A stretch of 64,000 nucleotides of DNA from NCBI RefSeq assembly GCF_022965805.1, contig NW_027331262.1:186001-250000 (forward strand), given 5' to 3'. The first letter of the stretch is position 1. Every line of letters starts with the position of its first letter. Both the position numbers and the translations under genes were made by a program. This DNA comes from Primulina eburnea (taxonomy: Eukaryota > Streptophyta > Magnoliopsida > Lamiales > Gesneriaceae). Shown piece after piece: positions 46,459-58,449 of this stretch. The notes below the pieces were generated by a model. That model had not been told where the DNA came from. It saw only the letters and a program-made list of their open reading frames with translations, and searched no databases.

Positions 46459-47821
46459 ATGGCAGTGAATACGCAGTCTCTGAAATTGGCAAGCCTCGGA
46501 AAACGATTCGTTTCGTATCTTCGTTCTCCCGTTTCCTCGATCCTTCCTTCTTCCTCGCTGAGGTGCGTGCGCCTGATTGTAACTTCAGTTTTATTTTCTT
46601 TTTTTCAAGTAATTTCTTGCTATATTTTTTTACGATCAGGGGTATGTTATGTTGATTGTTTGAGTGAGAATTATCAATTAATTGTTAAGCGTTGGCTCCT
46701 CTGATTTTCCTCTTTTATTTTATCACTATTATCGAGAAAGAATCGAATTAGGCCCCGCATTCCTTTTAATATGGTTCTTTTTCTGTTTCCAATCGTAGAT
46801 ATTTATGGTTCTGATATGAAATTCAGAGTGAAATCATAAAATGATTTTTATAATTATATGTATTGATCGTTTTCATAAGCGAGCTATGAGTTTAATCCGA
46901 ACGTAAAGATGATCATTTATGACATTAGTTATAAACTTTAAGATCACTAATTACGCTGCGACAAAATTAATTGGTATTTATAATTTGTGGCATCTAGAGA
47001 GAAACTAGATCTATTTGAACTTCTGAATTCCGATGTAGTTTTAAAAGTATTCTTTTGGGTTTTTAAATTTTTTTATTGTATTTTGAAGTTATTTTTAAAG
47101 CTATATTATGCAAATAAATAGGTTTAGGCCCTATTGATTTTGGTTTGGTGGGATGCCTTCTTTGACGGCACATAGTTTGTTAGGCATGATTTTCATGTTG
47201 GTAAAATTTTTGTTTGGATGGTCTCAACAACCACCGATGCAAGATTGGCGTGGCTAATTAGGGCGTCATCATTTGTTATATTCGGAAAAATGAAAAGAAA
47301 AAGGAGGTTAATTTTGTTGACATTCTAATGGGTCTCTATTGGATCTTTTTATGTTCATATTTGAATTTACCGCAAATTCATGGGAGGTTGGTCAATGGGT
47401 TGACTAGGTGTTGAGGTGAACGAGTAATATATCCGGATAAGAGCTCTAAATCATGTCGAGTGATTTTAATATCTTTCTTCTGGTTTATGTTATGGTTCAC
47501 CGAGTAATAATCCTTGAGGTATATTGTGACAGGAATAGGCGCGTGCACGACTCGGTGTATGACAAGAACTACGAGGAGTTCATCACGGAGCATTCCCATG
47601 CGACAGTGGTCCCAGATTATCTGATCCCACTCCAAACTGAGGAATACTGGGCTCCCCACCCTCAAACAGGGGTGTTCGGCCCTGCGGTTGATCAAAGCAC
47701 ATCTCCGGTGGACAACTCAACCGATTTAGGACTGAGTACTACTAACACAAACTCTGTGTTGGAGCAAAAAGCCTTCTTCCGCCACTCCGAGGACTTAGAC
47801 AAGCCTGTTGTCGAACCTTGA
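46459..47821 (+). CDS. Late embryogenesis abundant-like protein (At5g17165 type), two exons
   Basis: Exon 1 is 46459-46562 and exon 2 is 47533-47821; the 970-bp intron has GT (46563) and AG (47531-47532) ends and splits an AGG codon. The product is 130 residues. The N terminus (MAVNTQSLKLASLGKRF) is basic, hydroxylated and acid-free, like a mitochondrial presequence. Exon 2 carries the family signatures SVYDKN, TVVPDYLIP, YWAPHPQTGVFGPA and LEQKAFFRHSEDLDKP. I recognise these from the small plant LEA-like proteins typified by Arabidopsis At5g17165; their biochemical role is poorly defined, with stress protection presumed. ATG 46459 is the first after the TATA box, with G at +4. Exon 2 alone is open back to 47453, but the splice reading fits the family. 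This is the only intact-looking host gene in the window. Confidence 0.82.
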
Positions 47822-47916
47822 GTTGGCAGACATCAGTTGAGAACCAAAAGAAATCGCCAGACTATGAATATTATTTTTGTTGCTATATTGTGTGTGTGTT
47901 ATATGTGAATACAGAG

Positions 47917-47922
47917 AATAAA
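47917..47922 (+). terminator. Polyadenylation signal of the LEA-like gene
   Basis: AATAAA 95 bp after the stop codon, in T/G-rich surroundings, a plausible 3' end. Confidence 0.5.
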
Positions 47923-48883
47923 ACATCCCAGTGGTCATGTGCTCGAATCGAAGAAACTTATTAATATTCGTGATACTTCCTCTATAGTTTGCTATCACGT
48001 CTTCCTTACTTTATTCTCTTTCTTTGATCGTTATTCCTTCTACTTCTGAGTTATGGTTAAAGGTAAAAAGTTTCAGAATTTGAGAATCACTTTAAATATA
48101 TCGTCTTTTACGGTTAAAGCTTCAAAAATTGCCAACCACTTCTTTATTCTGTTCCCTCTTTTCTTCTGAGTTTTGGGATATTGGATGTGGACATTTTATG
48201 CTACATGGGAAAGCAACGATGTACAAACAAAGTACCGCGTTATAGGAGAAGAATCATTTCGTTTTACGACAAAAATGAAGACCCGCAACTAAAATTTTTA
48301 TAAATGATGAAAGCAATATCATAACGTAAATAATTATTCCAATTTCTTGAATATTTTATTTTTGTATAATTTTCTACAAAAAAATGCATCTTGATAAGAC
48401 TATATTCTACGCACACACGTACAACAATAGAATATTGATTATTAGATTTTTCTCTACCAACGTCTTCTGAAATGAGTATGTCATTATGAATTTTCTTAAT
48501 ATGATTTCCTTGATTAATAGACTACCACCTACGTCGTTATCCTGAATGAGACTTCACGTTCCATCATCGTACATTGTACGTAAAGAATTGCTAGTTATAC
48601 ATTTAATCGACACGTGCCTGCATACAAGGCGATGGAGTTTTAGAAAAGCCAATGTTGGGCACGAAATTAAATTTTTGCACTGGATAGAGCCCGACCCACA
48701 AGGAAAATTAGATTCCATGATTTCGGCTCATTGTGAACAAGCTAATCACGATCGAAGTGGAGAGATCGGTTGATCTAGGGAATTTGAATAAAAGCGAGAG
48801 GGAAGAAACGACAAAATGATCCAACTCCAATCAACAACAATAACTACTACAAATTTCTCTATGTGGTATTTCTCTCATATTTA
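47923..48883. other. Downstream spacer of the LEA-like gene
   Basis: AT-rich DNA with no convincing coding sequence. The short plus-strand frame at 48546-48773 shows no recognisable domain and is probably chance. Confidence 0.5.
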
Positions 48884-48948
48884 TGTTAGAATAGGTGTTC
48901 GATAAGTCAACTTGTAATTCGGACTTTTATTGACTCTAATGTAAAAAT

Positions 48949-51030
48949 TGTTGGATCTGGTTTTCTACACGCCCAAACGCAGCAGAAGATTTAAAAAATT
49001 TTATTTTATTTTGAAAAACAAAATAATATTGCTTTGGACGTTCGTATGATTTAACAAATAAAACATTCATAGGGTGTTAAAAATTATACCTTTGGTGAAT
49101 TAATCACTGGACACCAACCGATCCGGTATAACAGATCTGGCTCTTGATTAATCCCTACGAACTTTCTTCAAGAGACTCCTTTCTTCTAATCAGGTCCACG
49201 ACTAGATGATTTGTTCCTCTTCCAAATAGCACTAGAATATTTGGAAGAAATTTCAACGTTGGAGATTAAAACGAGAGAGACGGCACAAACCAAAATTGCT
49301 CTTGATATGGCCGAGAATTAATTGGAGGAATTGGAAGACATAAAGGCTCACGTAAGTCTCATTGTGGTGGGCTAGGTTTTTTTTTTTTTTTTTTTTTATA
49401 TATTATTTATAATTAAATAATAGCATAATTACATAATTAACATTAATGGGCTTGATTTAATTAATTGGGTTAGTCCAACTAATTTAATTAATTTAATCAT
49501 GGCCCATTAAAACTTTAATTATTTATTATGTTGGACTTGTACCCCTACAAGCCCATTAAACATATTATCCACCATATTTAATTTATTAATTAATCAACTC
49601 AACTTTTGAGCTTAATAAATTAAATACATTATAAATTCAACTTTTGAATTTATTATTTAAATTATAAATTCAACTCCTTGAATTTTTACCACCTCCAAAA
49701 TTTAATATTTAATAAACCCAACATTTGAGTTTAATAAATTAAATTCTCAAATTTTATAAATTCAACTCCTTGAATTTATTCTCTCAAAATTTAATTATCA
49801 TAAATTCAACTCCTTGTATTTACTATATAATATAAATTCAACTCCTTGAATTTATTCTCTCAAAATTTAATTATCATAAATTCAACTCCTTGTATTTACT
49901 ATATAATATAAATTCAACTCCTTGAATTTATTCTCTCAACGGGAACAAACGATCCAGTGCTTGTGTGACCCTCAATGGTTCAGGGATACAGCTAGCCGTG
50001 GGTTCACAACTCTTTGTGATTCAGGACATAATCCTTTATTCGGGCTTACCCTAGTTAGCCCCATTCTTTTCATCAACACCTTGATCAAGAATGTCAGAAC
50101 TCATTTCTGATTGCATCCATCGGATCATGGTAAGAGCGTCTAGTAGCATCGCCCCATGATCCCCTAGGTATCACTGATAGTGCCTGCAAGAGCCAGTAGA
50201 TTATGATTAACGTACAGTACGGTCCCTTCATCTCATATATCCCGATCGAATCTGCAACCATTGGTTCATCGAGGGTTGCATATTAATTCGATAACTATGT
50301 GATAACTATAATAGTGACATCGCGTGTACTATTTGAGAACTCCTTCTCTAATGTACATCTCATACTCTGGCCAGAGATTCCATGCACTATTATTTCATTA
50401 GATCACATAGGATATCCACACCCGTAGGTGAGCGGTGAATCCCCGACTACAATGCACTGGCTCCTATATGTGTCGCAACTGTACCCAACCTCGCCACCTG
50501 ATGACTCTCCTGGAGCCGGTAAACGAGTCAAAGCACAGCCCTAGCATATAAAGCCTCAGTGTTGTCCCGGGTCGTAAGGACTAATGGTGTACAATCATAA
50601 CCACGGACTTATCCTCTCGATGAATGATAACCACTTGGAAAGTCCGAGGGAGGGTTGTTCGGTATAATCATCATATGACTACCCATCTGTATGTTTGGAC
50701 ATCTCTATGCCCTTACCAAGAAACGCAGTACACAACATCACAGATGCTAGTCTCGAGCTCAAGCGACCTTTATCCATGTTTTAGGCGGCTGAATCGACTA
50801 GGAACGAATTTAGAATATGCAGTGTTTACAAATGAGTTTCAACATCGAATTACGATTCATTTGTATTAAAGCATAATCAAGGACTTTATCTATGCTGCTT
50901 GCATGGGTATACAGATAAAGTATAACGAAACCATTAAAAAGTAAATTATATTAAAATAAAGATTGTTTATTTCACTTGAGTCAATAAATTCCCTAGCCAA
51001 CCGTTGGCTTGCAGGGCATCTACTCTTACA
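48949..51030 (-). repeat. 3' LTR of element D
   Basis: 2,082 bp with TGTTGG...CTTACA on the plus strand. It contains a 21-T run near 49377 and, from about 49757 to 49940, a 76-bp unit (TTCAACTCCTTGAATTTATT...) repeated twice plus a partial third copy. Confidence 0.94.
49757..49940. repeat. 76-bp tandem repeats in element D LTR
   Basis: ATAAATTCAACTCCTTGAAT starts recur at 76-bp intervals (near 49757, 49833 and 49909), with a 'cttgtatttactatataat' variant between. The other D LTR has the same array near 57176-57359. The 22793 solo LTR has a looser version near 23560-23740. Confidence 0.85.
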
Positions 51031-54000
51031 ATCTCCCACTTGCCCTAGAGCCAACTACCCTTAATCCCATTGCTTCGCGATGCTTTTCAAACAATGGTCC
51101 TGGCAAGGGCTTTGTAAGTGGATCAGCAACATTATCTGCAGAGGGGACTCTCTCGACTGATATGTCTCCTCTTCCCACAATCTCCCGTATGATGTGGAAC
51201 TTCCTCAGTACATGTTTGGATCGCTGATGAGACCTTGGTTCCTTTGCTTGCGCAACGGCACCAGTGTTGTCCCAGTACAATGGGACTGGATCAACTCCAT
51301 TAAGAATAACGCCCAACTCTTGGACAAAATTCCTCATCCAAACTACCTCTTTTGCTGCATCAGATGCAACAAAGTATTCAGCTTCAGTGGTGGAATCCGC
51401 AACTGTGTCTTACTTGGAACTTTTCCAAGATACAGCCGCACCATATAGCATGAATACAAAATCAGAGGTCGATTTCGACTCATCTACGTCACATTGGAAG
51501 CTAGAATCAATGTAGCCTTCCAATTTTAATTCTCCACCCCCTTAGACCATGAACAAGTTCTTAGTTCTTCTCAAGTACTTAAGAATATCTTTCACGGTCT
51601 TCCAATGCATTGGACCAGGGTTCGCCCGATATCTGCTTGTAACACTCAAAGCGTAAGCAACATCATGACGTGTCGATATCATACCATACATGATACTACC
51701 AATAGCTGACGCATATGGAATACGTGTCATCATCTCTATCTCTTTATCAGTTTTGGGACACATAGCTTTAGATAGAGTAATACCATGACATAATGGTAAG
51801 TATCTTCTCTTGGACTCTTCCATAGAGAATCGTTTTAGAATGATATCGATATAAGTGACTTGGGTGAGTCCTAGCATCCTTTTTGATCTATCTCTATAGA
51901 TTTTTATTCTCAATACATAGGATGCTTCACACATGTCTTTCATGGAGAATTTATAGGCCAACCATACTTTAGTTGATTGCAATAATCCTACATCATTCCC
52001 AATGAGCAAGATATCATCAACGTAAAGTACTAGGAATGTCACTGCACTCCCACTAATTTTCTTGTACACACGTGGTTCCTCAGGATTCTTAGCAAAACCA
52101 AACTCTTTGATAGTGCTATCAAATCTGAGGTTCCAACTCCTTGATGCCTGCTTGAGACTATAAATTGATCTCTGAAGTTTGCATATCTTATGCTCACTTC
52201 CTGCTGATGTGTATCCCTCGGGTTGAGACATATAAATTTCTTCTTTGATGTCTCCATTGAGGAAAGCAGTCTTTACATCCATTTGCCATATCTCACAGTC
52301 GTACCATGCTGCTATGGCTAGTAGTATTCTAATGGACTTAAACATAGCAACTGGTGAAAAGGTTTCCTCATAGTCAACTCCTTGCCTTTGAGTATATCCT
52401 TTTGCAACCAGTCTTGCTTTGAAGGTCGCTACCTTCCCATCCGCCCCAAGCTTTCTTTTGTAGATCCATTTGCATCCTATGGGAACAATTCCCTCAGGTG
52501 GATCCACTAATGTCCAGACTTGGTTTGAATACATAGAGTCCATTTCTAACTGCATGGCTTCAAGCCATTTGGTTGAATCAGTATCATATATTGCTTCTTT
52601 GAAATTCATTGGATCACATCCAACACAATGCTCATTGTAGCTTTGTTCATGAAGAAGCGTATATCTTGCAGGTGGTCTAATAACCCTATCAGACCTTCTA
52701 GGAGCTTGTACTTCAACTACTGGTTCTTGGGAAATGGGTTCAACTTCTATAGTTGAGGGAGTATCTTGAATTTCTTCAAGTTCTATCATCTTGCCTTTTC
52801 TATCTAATAGAAATTCCTTTTCCAAAAAGGTGGCATTTCTTGAAACAAACACTTTTGCTTCATTTGAATGATAGAAATAATATCCAACAGAATTCTTTGG
52901 ATATCCTACAAAGTAGTACAAAGTGGATCTGTTATCCAATTTATCTCCCACTGTCTGCTTCACGTAAGCAGGACATCCCCATATTCTCATGTAAGAATAT
53001 TTGGGAGTTTTTCCCATCCATATCTCATATGGTGTTTTATCCACTGCTTTTGTATGGACATTATTCAACAACATTGCCGCAGTTTCAAGCGCAAAGCCCC
53101 AAAACGATATAGGCAATTTAGTTAACCTCATCATTGATCGAACCATGTCCAACAAGGTTCGCTTACAATATTCAGAAACACCGTTCAATTGTGGTGTTGC
53201 TGGTGGAGTCCACTGTGAGAATCACATTCTCTTTTAGATAACCCAAAAATTCAGCACTCAAGTATTCTCCACTTCGATCAGATCGAAATGCCTTAATACT
53301 TCTTTCTAGCTGGTTTTCTACTTCAGAACTGAATTCTTTGAACCTTTCAAATGTTTCAGATTTGTGTTTCATCATATAAACATACCAATACCTCGAATGG
53401 TCATCAGTAAAGGTAATGAAGTAGGATTGCCCATATTTTGTGCTAACACTTAGCGGGCCACAAACGTCTGTGTGGATCAAATCCAGTAGACCATGCGCAC
53501 GTTACACGTTTCCATCGAATGGAGTCTTTGTCATTTTTTCTTTTTAGACAGGATTTACAAGAAAGTAGAGAATTTATGTCTGACAAGTCAAACATGCCTT
53601 CTCCCACTAGTTTGTGCATCCTTCTTTGGGAAATGTGACATAGTCTAGCGTGCCATATTTGTGCGAGATTTGGATCATCTAACTTTCCCTTTTTGTTTGT
53701 TGTTGAAATCATGTTTACTTGGACATTCACTTATCATTTCCAGAACATTTCTGGCGCATATAATTTATTATGTCCGAACTTCTTGCAGTGAAATAAATAT
53801 GTTCTGACTTATCGGGCATTGTAGGCCTTTTAAGTGTCCTTCAGAGTTTGCCTTTTATTGAGTTTGTTTTTCTTGTGAGGGGCAGAACATTTCTTTCCCT
53901 TACCTTGTGGGCCATTTTCCGTCTGACGAAAGGCCCATTAGAAAAACAACAATTACTTGTTTTATGGTGATCTCATAAGTCATAAGTATATTGACTAGCT

Positions 54001-54460
54001 CTTCAAGGCTATCATTTGTCTTATTCAAATTGAAGTTCACCATAACCTCGTCAAATGAGGAAGAGAAAGACAACAAATTGATGTTATCTAGTAACTCGTT
54101 AGGAATCACATATTCCAGGCCCACCACATCCTCAATAAGCCCAGTCATATGTACACCACGCTCATGAGCCAAAGCCCCATCTTGCATATGTGTAGTCATG
54201 AGCTTTTCAAAGTGGTGTGCCTCATTGCACGAGTTTTATGCACCATGCAACTCTTGCATGAGCATTCGAATGTCAGCAACATTCAAATTTTCCTCAAACT
54301 GTCCCTACAGTTCATTTGACGTAAAAGCGAGCATGTTACACTTTAGCTTGCATACTATGGTCCTACCATCTTGCATGCTTTGTCAGTTCAGCAGGACTGA
54401 CATTAGTGTGTATGCCATTTTCTCCGAACTCAGAACAATTTTCCCAACCAGTGTTGAAAA
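51026..54460 (-). pseudogene. Gag-Pol of copia element D, degraded
   Basis: A copia polyprotein on the minus strand. A gag fragment at 53900-54199 (GLIEDVVGLEYVIPNELLDN) resembles the UBN2-type Gag of copia elements; its upstream part has several stops and no clear start. The pre-integrase segment IWHARLCHISQRRM and CKSCLKRK lie at about 53560-53680. The integrase core (IHTDVCGPL, FTDDHSRY, FRSDRSGEY, NGVSE) shifts frame near 53475 and 53210. RT is open over 51542-53188 with DVKTAFLNGD, LKQASRSW and YVDDILLI (near 52010). RNase H breaks near 51540, and its end (HVLRKFHIIREIV, DPLTKPL) stops at 51026, five bases inside the LTR. RT is the best-preserved part. Confidence 0.9.
51031..51042 (-). 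other. Polypurine tract of element D
   Basis: The minus strand reads GGGCAAGTGGGAGAT before the LTR start TGTAAGAG; AAGTGGGAGAT is the purine core. Confidence 0.85.
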
Positions 54461-56354
54461 TTAGATTCAATTAGCTTGTTAATACTAAAAATGAATTACG
54501 TGACGAAATCGAAAATATACTGATACGGAAACAGAATAATGGTTGCTGATTATTTTAAAATAATTTTAAGATATAAAATATGGATTTCATTTTATAAATT
54601 ACCCTCCTACTATTTTGACATTTCCACCACCCTCTGATGAAAGAGGGAAATCGTATTTCCTTAGTAGGCACGTAGAGTCCAATTAGCCAATTATAATCCC
54701 GAATAATATCAGCCAATTATAATTTCTAAAAGGTAGAATTCAATTGCATCCCTATGCAACCTCCGCGTGTTTTGCCTCACGTTTAATAAGGACCCAATAA
54801 TATGACGCCGTTTATTTTCGCGTGTCAAACCGACCCATCAATATTGAATTGTAGTAGACGGTCGCCATGAGTTCCCCCAATAATATGAGCCGAGGTCATG
54901 GGAGTTCTACTCAATTCACATCATATGTCCGGTGGAAGTCACAGCTTTCCGGCGTACAAGCCTCCCCAATAATATGAGCCAGACACTGTCCGCGGGTAGC
55001 GATCAACATGCAACCACGGTTGATGGAAGGCAAGAAAAAATTAAACTCTTTTAATTTTTACTTTTACGGTTTGATATAAATTTTGAATCATATTAAAAAT
55101 GAGGGATTTTAATTTTAAAATTGTCTCATCATTTTAATTTAAAAATCGCTTGCTACGAGTTTGTATGTTTGCCGGATTCATGCAACTATATTATCTTATA
55201 ATATACATACATGCATACTACTATATATCACATATATCATAATATGACATTCAACAATAAATAAAGATGATCGATCGCCAACACTATTAGATCCATGTGA
55301 GCCATACATGGATCCAGGTCCAACCTAGGTGAATGCAGGGATGCAAATGCAACTATTACAAGAGCTTCCAATATTTTACATGTCTTCATCTTGATCATCG
55401 GGCCCACCATCTTCCAGTCTTGATCTCCCACTATTTCTAATATTACATTTAAATAGCCATGGCACATAAGGGATACATCTCATGGGGTGGGAACGGGCCA
55501 TAAACCAGGCCCACTTTAATAATATCAAATATTAAAAAAAAACGAATAAAACAGTAAAATATCCTAACATACACCTAACACATTAGTCAAGGCTCTCGAT
55601 CATCCTTCATGCATTTAATATCAAATATTAACATCAATTTAATTAAACAATTTAATTAATTGATAAATCATATATCTAATAATTATATTACTAACCACCA
55701 CAATTATTAAAGAATTTAATAAATTAAATAAACTCATTTATTTAATTTCCAATTAAATCAATAATAATTGATATCTTGTAAAAACTCATTTTTACCATAA
55801 ATAATTAAAATCATATTCTAATTATTTATTTCACAAAAAAATTATTAATTTTTCAAAAATTAATTTTCAAAATAAAAATTGAATCAATTTTCAAAAATAT
55901 TAATTTTACCCAAAAATTTGAAAAATCAGAAAATTGCACCCTAGGCCCAAACAATTCAAGCCCATTATTCAGCGCGCTTCCCGAGACACTCCCGGGCAGC
56001 CGCCCGCGCTGCCCGCCCCGCTGCCCGAACGTTTCGGGCAGCGGCGACTGCCCTGTGCGCGCAGAACGCGCACAGGCGCCGACGCGCGCGCAGGCGTCGG
56101 ACGCCTGCGCTAGCGCGGTGACGCCTGCGCTAGCGCGGTGCGCGCAGGCGTCCGACCCCTGCGCGCCCGCTGCGCGCTGCCGTGCGCGACCGGACTGCCC
56201 GGAACAGTTCCGGGCAGATTTAAAATATTTTTTTTTTTCGAAAATCTGGAAAAAATAAAATTTTATGGTGCATCAATTTTTTCTGAAAAATTTTCTTGTG
56301 TGGTTAGAAATAAATTATTCAATATAATTAAAATCATACGATTCAGAAAACCTG
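54461..56354 (-). other. Long non-coding leader of element D
   Basis: About 1.9 kb between the primer site and the gag remnant without any recognised protein. It is AT-rich apart from the GC-rich hairpin cluster at 55976-56217. The length is unusual, since copia gag normally starts soon after the primer site. Confidence 0.7.
55976..56217. repeat. GC-rich hairpin cluster in the leader of element D
   Basis: In a strongly AT-rich context about 240 bp are mostly G and C and rich in CpG. Perfect inverted repeats: 56021-56041 (arms CTGCCCGAA, 3-base loop), 56088-56110 (arms GCGCAGGCGTC, 1-base loop) and 56195-56217 (arms CTGCCCGGAAC, 1-base loop). A 20-bp unit beginning ACGCCTGCGCTAG is repeated exactly at 56101 and 56121. 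The transcript could form very stable stems shortly after the primer site. Confidence 0.9.
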
Positions 56355-56366
56355 GCTCTGATACCA
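56355..56366 (-). other. Primer-binding site of element D
   Basis: The minus strand reads TGGTATCAGAGC one base inside the 5' LTR (56368), complementary to initiator Met tRNA. Confidence 0.93.
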
Positions 56367-56367
56367 C

Positions 56368-58449
56368 TGTTGGATCTGGTTTTCTACACGCCCAAACGCA
56401 GCGGAAGATTTAAAAAATTTTATTTTATTTTGAAAAACAAAATAATATTGCTTTGGACGTTCGTATGATTTAACAAATTAAATATTTATAGGGTGTTAAA
56501 AATTATACCTTTGGTGAATTAATCACTGGACACCAACCGATCCGGTATAACAGATCTGGCTCTTGATGAATCCCTACGAACTTTCTTCAAGAGACTCCTT
56601 TCTTCTAATCAGGTCCACGACTAGATGATTTGTTCCTCTTCCAAATAGCACTAGAATATTTGGAAGAAATTTCAACGTTGGAGATTAAAACGAGAGAGAC
56701 GGCACAAACCAAAATTGCTCTTGATATGGCCGAGAATTAATTGGAGGAATTGGAAGACATAAAGGCTCACGTAAGTCTCATTGTGGTGGGCTAGGTTTTT
56801 TTTTTTTTTTTTTTTTATGTATTATTTATAATTAAATAATAGCATAATTACATAATTAACATTAATGGGCTTGATTTAATTAATTGGGTTAGTCCAACTA
56901 ATTTAATTAATTTAATCATGGCCCATTAAAACTTTAATTATTTATTATGTTGGACTTGTACCCCTACAAGCCCATTAAACATATTATCCACCATATTTAA
57001 TTTATTAATTAATCAACTCAACTTTTGAGCTTAATAAATTAAATACATTATAAATTCAACTTTTGAATTTATTATTTAAATTATAAATTCAACTCCTTGA
57101 ATTTTTACCACCTCCAAAATTTAATATTTAATAAACCCAACATTTGAGTTTAATAAATTAAATTCTCAAATTTTATAAATTCAACTCCTTGAATTTATTC
57201 TCTCAAAATTTAATTATCATAAATTCAACTCCTTGTATTTACTATATAATATAAATTCAACTCCTTGAATTTATTCTCTCAAAATTTAATTATCATAAAT
57301 TCAACTCCTTGTATTTACTATATAATATAAATTCAACTCCTTGAATTTATTCTCTCAACGGGAACAAACGATCCAGTGCTTGTGTGACCCTCAATGGTTC
57401 AGGGATACAGCTAGCCGTGGGTTCACAACTCTTTGTGATTCAGGACATAATCCTTTATTCGGGCTTACCCTAGTTAGCCCCATTCTTTTCATCAACACCT
57501 TGATCAAGAATGTCAGAACTCATTTCTGATTGCACCCATAAGATCATGGTAAGAGCGTCTAGTAGCATCGCCCCATGATCCCCTAGGTATCACTGATAGT
57601 GCCTGCAAGAACCAGTAGATTATGATTAACGTACAGTACGGTCCCTTCATCTCATATATCCCGATCGAATCTGCAACCATTGGTTCATCGAGGGTTGCAT
57701 ATTAATTCGATAACTATGTGATAACTATAATAGTGGCATCGCGTGTACTATTTGAGAACTCCTTCTCTAATGTACATCTCATACTCTGGCCAGAGATTCC
57801 ATGCACTATTATTTCATTAGATCACATAGGATATCCACACCCGTAGGTGAGCGGTGAATCCCCGACTACAATGCACTGGCTCCTATATGTGTCGCAACTG
57901 TACCCAACCTCGCCACCTGATGACTCTCCTGGAGCCGGTAAACGAGTCAAAGCACAGCCCTAGCATATAGAGCCTCAGTGTTGTCCCGGGTCGTAAGGAC
58001 TAATGGTGTACAATCATAACCACGGACTTATCCTCTCGATGAATGATAACCACTTGGAAAGTCCGAGGGAGGGTTGTTCGGTATAATCATCATATGACTA
58101 CCCATCTGTATGTTTGGACATCTCTATGCCCTTACCAAGAAACGCAGTACACAACATCACAGATGCTAGTCTCGAGCTCAAGCGACCTTTATCCATGTTT
58201 TAGGCGGCTGAATCGACTAGGAACGAATTTAGAATATGCAGTGTTTACAAATGAGTTTCAACATCGAATTACGATTCATTTGTATTAAAGCATAATCAAG
58301 GACTTTATCTATGCTGCTTGCATGGGTATACAGATAAAGTATAACGAAACCATTAAAAAGTAAATTATATTAAAATAAAGATTGTTTATTTCACTTGAGT
58401 CAATAAATTCCCTAGCCAACCGTTGGCTTGCAGGGCATCTACTCTTACA
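56368..58449 (-). repeat. 5' LTR of element D
   Basis: 2,082 bp, collinear with the 3' LTR at an offset of 7,419. Differences seen include AGCGGAAG for AGCAGAAG, a three-base cluster near 56478-56486, and GCACCCATAAG for GCATCCATCGG near 57532. Confidence 0.94.

Larger units (their letters stand above)
48949..58449 (-). mobile_element. Ty1/copia element D (9,501 bp), AAAAT target duplication
   Basis: LTRs of 2,082 bp each (48949-51030 and 56368-58449), with perfect AAAAT duplications (48944-48948 and 58450-58454). It reads on the minus strand: primer site 56355-56366, a long non-coding leader, degraded gag-pol 54460 to 51026, polypurine tract 51031-51042. By eye the LTRs differ at about a dozen positions (roughly 0.6%) with no indel, so insertion was fairly recent. 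Yet gag is nearly gone and pol is frameshifted, so the element likely moved with proteins supplied in trans. Confidence 0.94.

Noticed and set aside
47453..47821. Single-exon start at 47453 for the LEA-like gene
   Set aside because: The sequence before 47533 is T-rich intron-like and lacks the family N terminus. The splice reading from 46459 gives a basic presequence and consensus GT/AG sites.
55980..56413. Ala/Arg-rich plus-strand frames in the GC-rich block
   Set aside because: They arise from GC-rich hairpin sequence without stops and run antisense to element D's leader.
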